Below are positions 24,303 through 31,194 of a DNA stretch of 50,300 bases, piece after piece. Every line of letters begins with the position of its first letter. Positions within the stretch are counted from its first letter, which is position 1. Origin of the DNA: CAZHLD01 sp964533185 (GTDB taxonomy: Bacteria > Acidobacteriota > Terriglobia > Acidiferrales > UBA7541); contig CAZHLD010000014.1 of the NCBI GenBank assembly GCA_964533185.1, positions 1-50,300 of the forward strand, read 5' to 3'. Position numbers and translations under genes: made by a program. Under the pieces are notes generated by a model. The model worked only from the letters and a program-made list of their open reading frames with translations, was not told the DNA's origin and did not search any database.

Positions 24303-25258
24303 TACCGATGTGCGGGGGCAAGGCGGGAGAAGAAGCGGCGGGCGCGGGAGAGGTCGCGGGAGATTTGGGTGCGGAGGGCGTCAGGCGAGGGGAATTTGCG
24401 TTCGTCGCGGAGACGCTCCCAGAAGTGAACTTCCATTGGTCCTGCGGTAACAATTTCTGAAAAATCGAAGAGGTAGGATTCAACGCCGAGGGAGTGGCCG
24501 TCGAAGGTGGGGCGGACACCGACGTTGGTGGCGGAGCGATAGGTGCGTTCGCCGAGGCGGGTTTCGGTGGCGTACACGCCGATGGCGGGAAGAAGCTCCT
24601 GTTCGGGGGCGAGGTTCAGAGTGGGGAAAACGAGCTTGGCGCCGGCGCCAGCGCCCGGGCGGACGTGGCCGGAGAGGACGAAGGGGCGGCCGAGGAGTCG
24701 AGCGGCGCGGGCAACGCGTCCGGCGCGAACGTGCGTGCGGATGGCCGTGCTGGAGACGATCTCCTTGCGGCAGACGACCGGCGGAACGATGCCGACGTGG
24801 AAGCCGTGCTGGCGGGCGAGTCGGGAGAGGAGTTGGACGTCGCCGGCGTGGCGATGGCCGAAGCGGAAATTTTCGCCGACAAGGATGGCGCGCATGGAGA
24901 GCTGGTTGAGGAGGATGCGGAGAAAATCTTCGGGAGAGAGGCGGGAGAGCTCGAGGTCGAAGCGGAGGACGAGGACGGCGTCGAGGCCGGCGCGGTCGAG
25001 TTGGGCGAGGCGCTGAGGGAGGGTGCAGATTTGCGGCGGGGCGTCGGCGGGGCGGAGGACTTTGAGGGGTAACGGGTCGAAGGTGACGGCGGCGGCGACG
25101 GTTGAGGTGGCGCGGGCGTGTTCGAGGACAGAGCGGAGGATTTTCTGGTGACCGAGGTGGACGCCGTCGAAATTGCCGACCGTAAGCGTGGCGGCGGCAG
25201 GAGTGGCGCCGAAGCGCGCGCGCCATTCGCCGGGAGAGTGAAGGACGGCGAGAGGCAT
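24302..25258 (-). CDS. ribF: Bifunctional riboflavin kinase / FAD synthetase
   Basis: RibF converts riboflavin to FMN and then FAD. The 318-residue protein has the N-terminal nucleotidyltransferase domain with VGNFDGVHLGHQ (about 27-38) and GENFRFGHRHAGD, SSTAIRTHVRAG, and the C-terminal kinase domain with AKLVFPTLNL, GVYAT, NVGVRPTF and ESYLFDF. The start ATG (25256-25258) overlaps the stop TGA of the upstream MBL gene by one base, indicating translational coupling in a DUF1844-MBL-ribF operon. Confidence 0.96.
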   Translation of the reverse strand: MPLAVLHSPGEWRARFGATPAAATLTVGNFDGVHLGHQKILRSVLEHARATSTVAAAVTFDPLPLKVLRPADAPPQICTLPQRLAQLDRAGLDAVLVLRFDLELSRLSPEDFLRILLNQLSMRAILVGENFRFGHRHAGDVQLLSRLARQHGFHVGIVPPVVCRKEIVSSTAIRTHVRAGRVARAARLLGRPFVLSGHVRPGAGAGAKLVFPTLNLAPEQELLPAIGVYATETRLGERTYRSATNVGVRPTFDGHSLGVESYLFDFSEIVTAGPMEVHFWERLRDERKFPSPDALRTQISRDLSRARRFFSRLAPAHR

Positions 25259-26079
25259 CAGCGGGCGACCTCGAAGCTCAGGCCGTCGTAGGCGAGCTGG
25301 ACGTGAGGGAAGCCCTGGCGGGCAAGACGCGCGTTGGTCTCTTCATGGGGGAGGTCGTGGGCAATGTGGGTGAACCAGGCACGGCGCGGGGAGAGGTCGG
25401 AGACGATGGCGAGGGCCTGCTCGACGGTGAGGTGCATGGGATGGGGCGTGTCGCGGAGGGCGTCGAGGATGAGATCGTCGAGATCGCGGAGAAGGGGCTT
25501 TGAGGAGTCGGGGAGGCTGGAGAAGTCGGTGAGATAGGCGGCGCCGCCGACGCGGAAGCCGAGGACGTTGGTGTCGCCGTGGATGAGGGGGATGGGGATG
25601 AAGTTGGTTTCGGCCGAGTCTGAGGCGAGGGGGTCAAAGGGGCCGGTGATGGTGTGGAGGGTGATCTGAGGAATGGTGCTGAGAGCAGGGACACCGTCGA
25701 AGACGTAGGAGAAGGTGCGCTGGAGGACGACTTGAGTGTCGGCGGAGGCGAAGACGGGGATGGAGGATTTCTGGCGCATGTTGAAGGGACGGATGTCGTC
25801 GAAGCCGAGGATGTGGTCGGCGTGGGCATGGGTGAAGACGAGAGCGTCAAGGCGCTTGAGGCCAGCGCGAAGGGCCTGGTGGCGGAAGTCGGGCGTGGTG
25901 TCAATGACGACGTTGCGGCCGGCTTGGGAGAGCAGGATGGAGGCGCGGGTGCGGTTGTCGCGTGGGTCGGAGGAGCAGCAGACGCGACATTCGCAGCCGA
26001 GCGAAGGCACGCCCATCGAAGTGCCGGAGCCGAGAACGGTGAGGCGGAGAGAGTTTGCGGGAGCGGACGGGGCGGGCAT
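25258..26079 (-). CDS. MBL-fold metallohydrolase (PhnP-like)
   Basis: A 273-residue metallo-beta-lactamase-fold enzyme. It begins LTVLGSGTSMGVP, has a cysteine cluster C29-x-C31-x2-C34-C35 that in PhnP relatives binds a structural zinc, and the metal motif HAHADH (84-89), with DDIRPFN, PLIHGDTNVLGFRVGG and TDFSSLP later and a final His in FTHIAHDL. Relatives are phosphoribosyl cyclic phosphodiesterases or RNase Z-like phosphodiesterases; the substrate here is unknown. It lies 5 bases after the DUF1844 gene and overlaps the ribF start. Confidence 0.9.
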   Translation of the reverse strand: MPAPSAPANSLRLTVLGSGTSMGVPSLGCECRVCCSSDPRDNRTRASILLSQAGRNVVIDTTPDFRHQALRAGLKRLDALVFTHAHADHILGFDDIRPFNMRQKSSIPVFASADTQVVLQRTFSYVFDGVPALSTIPQITLHTITGPFDPLASDSAETNFIPIPLIHGDTNVLGFRVGGAAYLTDFSSLPDSSKPLLRDLDDLILDALRDTPHPMHLTVEQALAIVSDLSPRRAWFTHIAHDLPHEETNARLARQGFPHVQLAYDGLSFEVAR

Positions 26080-26084
26080 GGCGG

Positions 26085-26573
26085 TCAGGCCTTGCCCTTG
26101 GCCTTCTCTTTCATGGCCTGAGCGGCGGCCTTGTTCATTTCCAGGAAGCTCATCTTGAGGCTGCCGAGGAGCTCGAGGAGGAGGCTTTCTTCTTCGGGGG
26201 CGAGATTGCCACGGGTTTTTTCGCGGAGTGCGTCGAGCATGTCGATCATCTCGCGGGCGCCTTCAAGGTCGAGAATGGCCTGGCCGGTTTGCGGGTCGGC
26301 GTAACCGCCGAGAAGAACGGCAGCGTTGCGAGCGACGAAGTCCACGAGGAGTTGGAAGCTGTGGGAGGGCTGGGGGGCGTCGGCGGCAAGGGCCGGGGCG
26401 ACGCCGGAGGTGGTGGGAGATAGCGCTGGGGAGGGAGTGGCGGCTTTGATGGCGGCGGCTACTTCCTGCTCGCGACGCTCGTTGGAGATGGCGTCGGGGC
26501 GGAGCTCGCCCTCGGGAGTGAAGAGGCGGCGGTCAACAACCTTGAAGGAATCGTCGCGCTTTTCGTCGGACAA
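26085..26573 (-). CDS. DUF1844-domain protein
   Basis: The protein starts SDEKRDDSFKVVDRR after the initiator and ends in a lysine-rich tail; the DUF1844 domain occupies about residues 80-150 (FQLLVDFVARNAAVLLGG, LEGAREMIDMLDALREKT). The family is small, cytosolic, common in Acidobacteriota and Deltaproteobacteria, and has no known function. I place the start at a TTG (26573) because AGAGGA lies seven bases upstream; this gives 162 residues. Another TTG 72 bases upstream (26645) has no ribosome-binding site. It is the first gene of the DUF1844-MBL-ribF operon. Confidence 0.85.
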   Translation of the reverse strand: MSDEKRDDSFKVVDRRLFTPEGELRPDAISNERREQEVAAAIKAATPSPALSPTTSGVAPALAADAPQPSHSFQLLVDFVARNAAVLLGGYADPQTGQAILDLEGAREMIDMLDALREKTRGNLAPEEESLLLELLGSLKMSFLEMNKAAAQAMKEKAKGKA

Positions 26574-26998
26574 GAGTGTTCCTCTGTGCGCCTGAATGGT
26601 GGCCGCTGAGATGGGGAGTTTAACATTCGGATGGGAGAGGGACAAGGGAGGGGAGTCGGGAGTGGGGGAAGAAACTTCGGATTTGTGGTTCGATGATTCA
26701 GAGAAGATTCAGGTAATGCAGAAGAGGTGCGGCAGGCTTGTCAATTGAAGTGGTGAAACGTAGAGTGTACGGCGGCTAGAGGATGAGTAGAAATGAGGAA
26801 GAGATGCGGGGCGGGGAAAAAACGAGAAAAAAAGTGAGAAGAGGTGGGGGCACGAAGAATCGTCGTGCCGGGAAGGCGCCGGGAAAGAGCAGGCGGAGGG
26901 ATTCTTTCCGGCAGGGCCGGAATCTTCGATCGCTCCGGCATCGCCCCGCAAGCCCGTCCGGGGCGCAGAAACCGCGCAAGCTGGTGCCGGAGCTCAGA
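26574..26998. other. Spacer between DUF1844 and mazG
   Basis: This divergent spacer holds no clear gene. On the minus strand TTGACA occurs at 26738-26743 and could be a -35 for the DUF1844 operon, but no good -10 follows. A double copy of the GGATTCTT...CTCAGAATGAC element occupies 26897 onwards. The mazG frame is open back to 26783, but those residues are repeat-derived. Confidence 0.5.
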
Positions 26999-27005
26999 AT
27001 GACAG
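26897..27005. repeat. GGATTCTT...CTCAGAATGAC element, double copy
   Basis: AGGGATTCTTTCCGGCAGGG leads into CCGGAATCTTCGATCGCTCC, then a CCCCGCAAGCCCGTCCGGGG palindrome and GCCGGAGCTCAGAATGACAG. The first part matches 34088-34125 and the end matches 22970-22986. The ATG of the terminal CAGAATGACAG is the most likely mazG start. Confidence 0.75.
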
Positions 27006-27991
27006 GGCGCGGGGGTGCGGCGCAGGGGAGGGTGGCGGAGAACGCGCTGAGGGGAGCGGGCGGCGGGAATGGGAGGGCGGGGGAGTGGTTTGAGCGGCTG
27101 GTGGAGCTGCAGGCGCGGCTGCGAGGGGCCGATGGGTGTCCGTGGGACCGCGAGCAGACGCATGAGTCGCTGAGGACGTACCTGGTGGAAGAGACGTACG
27201 AAGTGCTGGAGGCACTGGACTCGGGCGACGACGCGAAGATTGCCGGGGAGCTGGGCGACCTGTTGCTGCAAATCGTTTTTCACGCGCAACTGGCGCGGGA
27301 GGCGGGGCGGTTCGACATTACCGAAGTGATCGAGCGGATCCATACGAAGCTGGTGCGGAGGCACCCGCACGTGTTTGGCGCGGCCGAGGCGAAAACCGCG
27401 GCGCAGGTGCTGAAGAACTGGGAGCAGTTGAAGAAGGAAGAAAGACAAGCGGAGAACAGGGGAAAGAGGGACACAGAGGGATTCTTCGGCCCGGCAAAAA
27501 GCGCCGGGCCTCAGAATGACAGCACCGGCGAGGGCGGAGAGGCGTCCGTGCTGGATGGAGTGCCGAGGACGTTGCCGGCGCTGCTGGAGGCGTACCAGTT
27601 GACGCGGCGTGCGGCGAATGTGGGATTTGATTGGGAGAGTATTGAGGGCGTGCTGGAGAAGATGATGGAGGAGACTGAGGAGCTGCGGGCGCGGCTCAAA
27701 GAGAAAAACACTAACGCAGAGAGCGCAGAGGCACAGATAACGCAGAGAGGAATTGAAGAGGAGATTGGGGACTTGCTGTTTGTGGCGGTGAATGTGGCGC
27801 GGTTTCTGGGAGCGGACCCGGAGATTGCGTTGAAGAAGGCGAACCGGAAGTTTGCGGGGCGGTTCCGGGAGATGGAGCGAAGGGCTGGGAGGCAGGGGAG
27901 GAAGCTGTCGGAGATGAAGATTGAGGAGATGGAGGAGTTGTGGCAGGCGGCGAAGAAAATGGGAGGGAACACAGATAAAAGGAGAGAATGA
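26999..27991 (+). CDS. mazG: Nucleoside triphosphate pyrophosphohydrolase MazG
   Basis: MazG hydrolyses (d)NTPs to monophosphates, cleaning the pool of aberrant nucleotides. Two MazG domains are visible: residues about 30-130 with CPWDREQTHESL, VEETYEVLEAL and GELGDLLLQIVFHAQ, and about 190-300 with VPRTLPALLEAYQLTRRAANVGFDW (split landmark), EETEEL and EEEIGDLLFVAVN, each with the ExxE12-28ExxD metal pattern. Compared with E. coli MazG there are two additions: about 30 residues between the domains (near 154-184, including TEGFFGPAKSAGPQNDS) and about 12 before the second EEEIGDLL (near 235-250, NTNAESAEAQITQ). Both are encoded by dispersed repeats. The start is uncertain; ATG 26999 lies within a repeat. 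GTG 27032 is an alternative. Confidence 0.9.
   Translation: MTGRGGAAQGRVAENALRGAGGGNGRAGEWFERLVELQARLRGADGCPWDREQTHESLRTYLVEETYEVLEALDSGDDAKIAGELGDLLLQIVFHAQLAREAGRFDITEVIERIHTKLVRRHPHVFGAAEAKTAAQVLKNWEQLKKEERQAENRGKRDTEGFFGPAKSAGPQNDSTGEGGEASVLDGVPRTLPALLEAYQLTRRAANVGFDWESIEGVLEKMMEETEELRARLKEKNTNAESAEAQITQRGIEEEIGDLLFVAVNVARFLGADPEIALKKANRKFAGRFREMERRAGRQGRKLSEMKIEEMEELWQAAKKMGGNTDKRRE
27475..27522. repeat. GGATTCTT...CTCAGAATGAC element inside mazG
   Basis: CAGAGGGATTCTTCGG, a 7-bp stem around AAAAA (GCCCGGC/GCCGGGC), then CTCAGAATGACAG. It is read in frame between the two MazG domains. An ACACAGAGG unit directly precedes it. Confidence 0.85.
27702..27750. repeat. CGCAGAGAG/CACAGATAA units inside mazG
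   Basis: Units AACGCAGAGAG, CGCAGAGG, CACAGATAA and CGCAGAGAGG follow one another and encode NTNAESAEAQITQR in the second MazG domain. The same family fills spacers at 28897-28940 and 27965-28030. Confidence 0.8.
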
Positions 27992-28025
27992 TTGGGAGAA
28001 GCGAAGAGGAAAAAGATGAACACAG

Positions 28026-28823
28026 ATGAAGGCGAGGAGAATGGTGGGTGAGGCGGAGATGAGTGCGAGCGGGCCCAGCGCAACGCCGGGAACAATTGTT
28101 GTGAGGCATTGCCGGGGGCTGGCGGAGTTTGAGGCGTGCATGGGGATTGAGCTGGCGGTGTGGGGCGACTCGGACTTGCATGTGCCGCTGCCAATTTACG
28201 TGGTGGCGGAGGAGACGGGCGGGCAGGTGCTGGGGGCGTTTGCGGGCGAGCGGATGATCGGGTTCACGATGGCGGTGGCGGGGGTGCGAGCGGGGCGGCC
28301 GATCTTGCACTCGCACATGACGGCGGTGCTCGAGGAGTTCCGCGACCGGGGCGTGGGGAAGAAACTGAAACTGTTGCAGCGGGAGGATGCGTTGGCGCGG
28401 GGGATCGAACTGGTGGAGTGGACGTTTGATCCGCTGGAGATCAAGAACGCGCATTTCAATTTGGTGCGGCTGGGCGCGATTGCGCGGCGGTACATTCCGA
28501 ATTGCTACGGGATTACGTCGAGCCCGCTACATGCGGGGCTGCCGACGGATCGGTTGATGGCGGAGTGGTGGGTGGAGAGTGCGCGGGTGAAAGAAGCTGT
28601 CAGCCTTCAGCCTCCAGCCGTCAGCAAGGAGACGGCAGCGGTAGAGGTTGCGCAAATTGCGGTGCCAGCGGAGATTGCGCGATTGCGCGAACAAGAGCCG
28701 GGGCGGGCGGCGAAGGTGCAGCGGGAGATCGGCGAGCAGTTTCAGAAGTTGTTCGCGCAGGGGTATGCGGCGGTGGGGTTCGAGCTGAGGCCTGAGGGCG
28801 GGCGCTATATCCTGGAGCCGTGA
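28026..28823 (+). CDS. GNAT-family acyltransferase (COG3375 type)
   Basis: A 265-residue GNAT acetyl/succinyl-CoA transferase. The acyl-CoA fold spans about 20-170 with AVWGDSDLHVPLP, GQVLGAFAGERMIGFTMAV and the CoA loop DRGVGKKLKLLQRE. The C-terminal part carries GLPTDRLMAEWWVES, typical of COG3375 proteins that neighbour o-succinylbenzoate synthase-like genes. In known systems such a GNAT succinylates D-amino acids for an N-succinylamino acid racemase, and the next gene here is of that family. Starts at 28026, 28041 and 28059 are all possible; the first lies within a CACAGATGAA repeat. Residues 190-203 (KEAVSLQPPAVSK) are encoded by an inserted heptamer array. Function is inferred from family and neighbours. 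Confidence 0.82.
   Translation: MKARRMVGEAEMSASGPSATPGTIVVRHCRGLAEFEACMGIELAVWGDSDLHVPLPIYVVAEETGGQVLGAFAGERMIGFTMAVAGVRAGRPILHSHMTAVLEEFRDRGVGKKLKLLQREDALARGIELVEWTFDPLEIKNAHFNLVRLGAIARRYIPNCYGITSSPLHAGLPTDRLMAEWWVESARVKEAVSLQPPAVSKETAAVEVAQIAVPAEIARLREQEPGRAAKVQREIGEQFQKLFAQGYAAVGFELRPEGGRYILEP
28600..28627. repeat. TCAGCCT heptamer array inside the GNAT gene
   Basis: Four units TCAGCCT, TCAGCCT, CCAGCCG, TCAGCAA in one phase, matching the intergenic arrays at 2084-2104 and 24160-24180. They are translated as VSLQPPAVSK. Confidence 0.8.
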
Positions 28824-28896
28824 GCGTAGGCCAAGGGGCGTTTGCCGGGCTGGGCAAGGAAGACAGAAAAGAGAGGAGAAAATAGAAAAGAGATTT

Positions 28897-28940
28897 ATCG
28901 CAGAGGACGCAGAGGAAGTGCAGAGATCGCAGAGAAGAAC
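28897..28940. repeat. GCAGAGGA-type units upstream of the enolase-superfamily gene
   Basis: ATCGCAGAGG, ACGCAGAGGA, AGTGCAGAGA and TCGCAGAGAA follow in the spacer before the GTG start at 28956. They resemble the units inside mazG and at 16459-16478. Confidence 0.75.
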
Positions 28941-28955
28941 CATGGGGCGGGAAGG

Positions 28956-30062
28956 GTGAAGATTCGGCGGATGACATTGAGGGAAGTGGGGATGAAGCTG
29001 GTGAAGCCGTTTGAGGCGAGCTTTGGGGTGTCGCACGAGCGGCGGATATTGCTGGTGGAGGCGGAGGTGGAAGGCGCGTCGGGCTGGGGGGAGACAGTGG
29101 CGGGAGAGACGCCGTTTTACGCGCCGGAGACGGTGGAGACGGCGTGGCACGTCACACGGGCGTTTATCTGGCCGATGCTGAAGGGCAAGGAGTTTCAGTC
29201 GGCGGCGGAGGTGTGGGGGCTGTTGCGGCGGATACGGGGCCACAACATGGCCAAGGGCGGCGTGGAGGCGGCGGTGTGGGACGCTGAGGCGCGGATGAAG
29301 GGCCAGCCGCTGTGGAAGCTGCTGGGCGGGGTGCGAGAGGAGATTCCATGCGGGGTGTCCATCGGGATTAAGCCATTTGTCGAGGAGCTGATCACCACGG
29401 TGGGGCAGGAGCTCGAGGCGGGCTACCAGCGGATCAAGATTAAGATCAAACCGGGGTGGGATGTGCAGCCGGTGGCGCGGCTGCGGGAGAAGTATCCGCG
29501 GATCCGGCTGATGGTGGACGCGAACTCGGCGTACCGGATGGAGGACCTCCCCACGCTGAAGCGGCTGGAAGCCTACTACCTGATGATGATCGAGCAGCCG
29601 CTGGGCTGGGACGACCTCTATTCGCACGCGGAGCTGCAGAAGAAGTTGGATACGCCGATCTGCCTCGATGAGTGCATCCACACGGAGGAGCAGGCGCGGG
29701 CGGCGATCGAGCTGGGCGCGTGCCGGATCATCAACATCAAGCTGGGACGCGTGGGCGGGTACACGCCGGCGCGGCGAATCCACGACCTGTGCCAGGAGCG
29801 CAGCGTGCCGGTGTGGTGCGGCGGAATGCTGGAGAGCGGAATCGGGCGGGCGCACAACATCGCGCTTTCGACCCTGCCGAATTTCACGCTGCCGGGGGAT
29901 GTGTCGGCGAGCCGGAGGTACTGGGAGCGAGACGTGATCGAGCCGGAGGTGGAAGTGAGCCGGCAGGGGACGATCCGCGCGCCGGCAGGGCCAGGGATTG
30001 GGTTTGAGCCGGTGAGGGAGCGGATCGAGAAGCTCACGGTGAACCGCGAGGTGCTCGAGTAG
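28956..30062 (+). CDS. Enolase-superfamily enzyme: o-succinylbenzoate synthase / N-succinylamino acid racemase
   Basis: A 368-residue muconate lactonising-type enolase-superfamily enzyme. Catalytic elements are IKIKIKPGWD (the KxK pair near 165), VDANSAY (metal Asp near 190), EQPLGWDD (Glu near 215), DECIH (Asp near 240) and NIKLGRVGGY (Lys near 265). These fit the OSBS/NSAR group, which dehydrates SHCHC for menaquinone or racemises N-succinylamino acids. No other men genes are in the window, while a GNAT gene lies just upstream, which favours the racemase role. The GTG at 28956 gives the usual MKIRRMTLREV start; the frame stays open further upstream only through a repeat. EamA follows after 3 bases. 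Confidence 0.9.
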   Translation: MKIRRMTLREVGMKLVKPFEASFGVSHERRILLVEAEVEGASGWGETVAGETPFYAPETVETAWHVTRAFIWPMLKGKEFQSAAEVWGLLRRIRGHNMAKGGVEAAVWDAEARMKGQPLWKLLGGVREEIPCGVSIGIKPFVEELITTVGQELEAGYQRIKIKIKPGWDVQPVARLREKYPRIRLMVDANSAYRMEDLPTLKRLEAYYLMMIEQPLGWDDLYSHAELQKKLDTPICLDECIHTEEQARAAIELGACRIINIKLGRVGGYTPARRIHDLCQERSVPVWCGGMLESGIGRAHNIALSTLPNFTLPGDVSASRRYWERDVIEPEVEVSRQGTIRAPAGPGIGFEPVRERIEKLTVNREVLE

Positions 30063-30065
30063 GCC

Positions 30066-31067
30066 GTGAGCGAGGTGGCGCAAAGCGAAGCGGTGTCGAG
30101 CGGGGCGCGGCGGCCCTCGGGGGTGACGCTGGGGGTGCTGATCGCGCTGATGGTGGTGATGTGGGCGGTCAATTTTATTGTCGCGAAAGTGGGGCTGAAG
30201 TACCTGGACGCCTATGCGCTGGCGGCGTTCCGCGTGGAGCTGGCGGCGGTGATCCTGGGCGTGTTGGTGCTGGCGACACGAAGGGGCAAAGGCCGGGAAG
30301 AGGGCCGGCTAAGGCCGGCCCCCACACGCCTTACATGGGGAGACCTGTGGACGTTTGGCTACCTGGGATTTTTCATGGTGGCGGTGAACCAGATGTGCTT
30401 CACCGTGGGGCTGAACTACACAACCGTGGGGCACTCGTCGGTGATTATCGGGATCGCGCCGATCCTGGTGCTGCTGCTGGCGAGGTGGCAGGGGCTCGAA
30501 CGCCTGACGGTGCTGAAGGTGACGGGCATGGCGCTGTCGTTTGCGGGCGTGGCCATCCTGGCGGCGGAGCAGGGGATCAGCCTGCAAAGCGGGACGCTGC
30601 GAGGCGACCTGATCATCCTGGCGGGTTCAGTGGGATTTGCGTGTTATGTGGTGTGGGGCAAGAAGGTGGCGGGGAAGTACGGCACGGTGGAGATGAACGC
30701 GTACAACCACTTTGCCGGAGCAATCCTGGTGCTGCCCCTGGCGGTGTGGCAGGCGGTGAAGATGACCCGGGAGGGAAGCTGGGCGGCGGTGGGTTGGAAG
30801 GGGTGGATGGCAGTGGTGTATATGGCGGCGTTTGCGTCGGTGGCGGCGTACCTGATTTACTACTGGGCGCTGCGGCACATGGCGGCGTCGCGGCTGGCGG
30901 CGTTTGCGTATCTGCAGCCGGTGCTGGCCACGTGTCTGGGGATCCTGCTGCTGCCCGGAGAGCGCGTGACGGGACACCTGCTGGGCGGGGGAGCGCTGGT
31001 GCTGCTGGGGGTGTACTTGACCGAGGCGCACCGGCGGGGAGTGAAGCCGGGAGAAAATAATGAGTGA
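30066..31067 (+). CDS. EamA/DMT-family transporter
   Basis: A 333-residue membrane protein with ten predicted helices in two EamA repeats (about 15-160 and 175-315), of the drug/metabolite transporter superfamily that moves amino acids and other small metabolites. Landmarks include MWAVNFIVAKVGL, AAFRVELAAV, LNYTTVGHSSVIIGIAPI and LRHMAASRLAAFAYLQPV. GTG at 30066 is the likely start, 3 bases after the racemase-family gene, so the two are an operon and the transporter may handle N-acylated or D-amino acids. Residues about 77-88 (REEGRLRPAPT), in the loop after helix 2, are encoded by an inserted REP palindrome. Confidence 0.88.
   Translation: MSEVAQSEAVSSGARRPSGVTLGVLIALMVVMWAVNFIVAKVGLKYLDAYALAAFRVELAAVILGVLVLATRRGKGREEGRLRPAPTRLTWGDLWTFGYLGFFMVAVNQMCFTVGLNYTTVGHSSVIIGIAPILVLLLARWQGLERLTVLKVTGMALSFAGVAILAAEQGISLQSGTLRGDLIILAGSVGFACYVVWGKKVAGKYGTVEMNAYNHFAGAILVLPLAVWQAVKMTREGSWAAVGWKGWMAVVYMAAFASVAAYLIYYWALRHMAASRLAAFAYLQPVLATCLGILLLPGERVTGHLLGGGALVLLGVYLTEAHRRGVKPGENNE
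30302..30321. repeat. REP-like palindrome inside the EamA gene
   Basis: Perfect 8-bp arms GGGCCGGC/GCCGGCCC around TAAG, followed by CCCACACG. It resembles the intergenic hairpin at 15462-15479 (GGCCGGCT/AGCCGGCC) and is read in frame in a cytoplasmic or periplasmic loop. Confidence 0.75.
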
Positions 31068-31102
31068 TGTATATTTACTATAAGTTAATAGTTGAGGGTT
31101 GC

Positions 31103-31137
31103 GAGTTCAGAGTGAAGAGTCGAAAGTTGAAAGTTAG
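31103..31137. repeat. Heptamer tandem array (GAGTTCA/AAGTTGA type)
   Basis: GAGTTCA, GAGTGAA, GAGTCGA, AAGTTGA, AAGTTAG: five units in phase in the 127-base spacer before the dehydrogenase gene. Nothing else is evident in that spacer. Confidence 0.8.
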
Positions 31138-31194
31138 AGATGAAAGAGAGAGGCCGGGCCCGAGCCCGAATCAGTTGATGGAGAGGCGGGAAGG

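Noticed and set aside
26738..26743. TTGACA promoter on the minus strand for the DUF1844 operon
   Set aside because: No acceptable -10 element at 16-18 bases, so not listed as a promoter.
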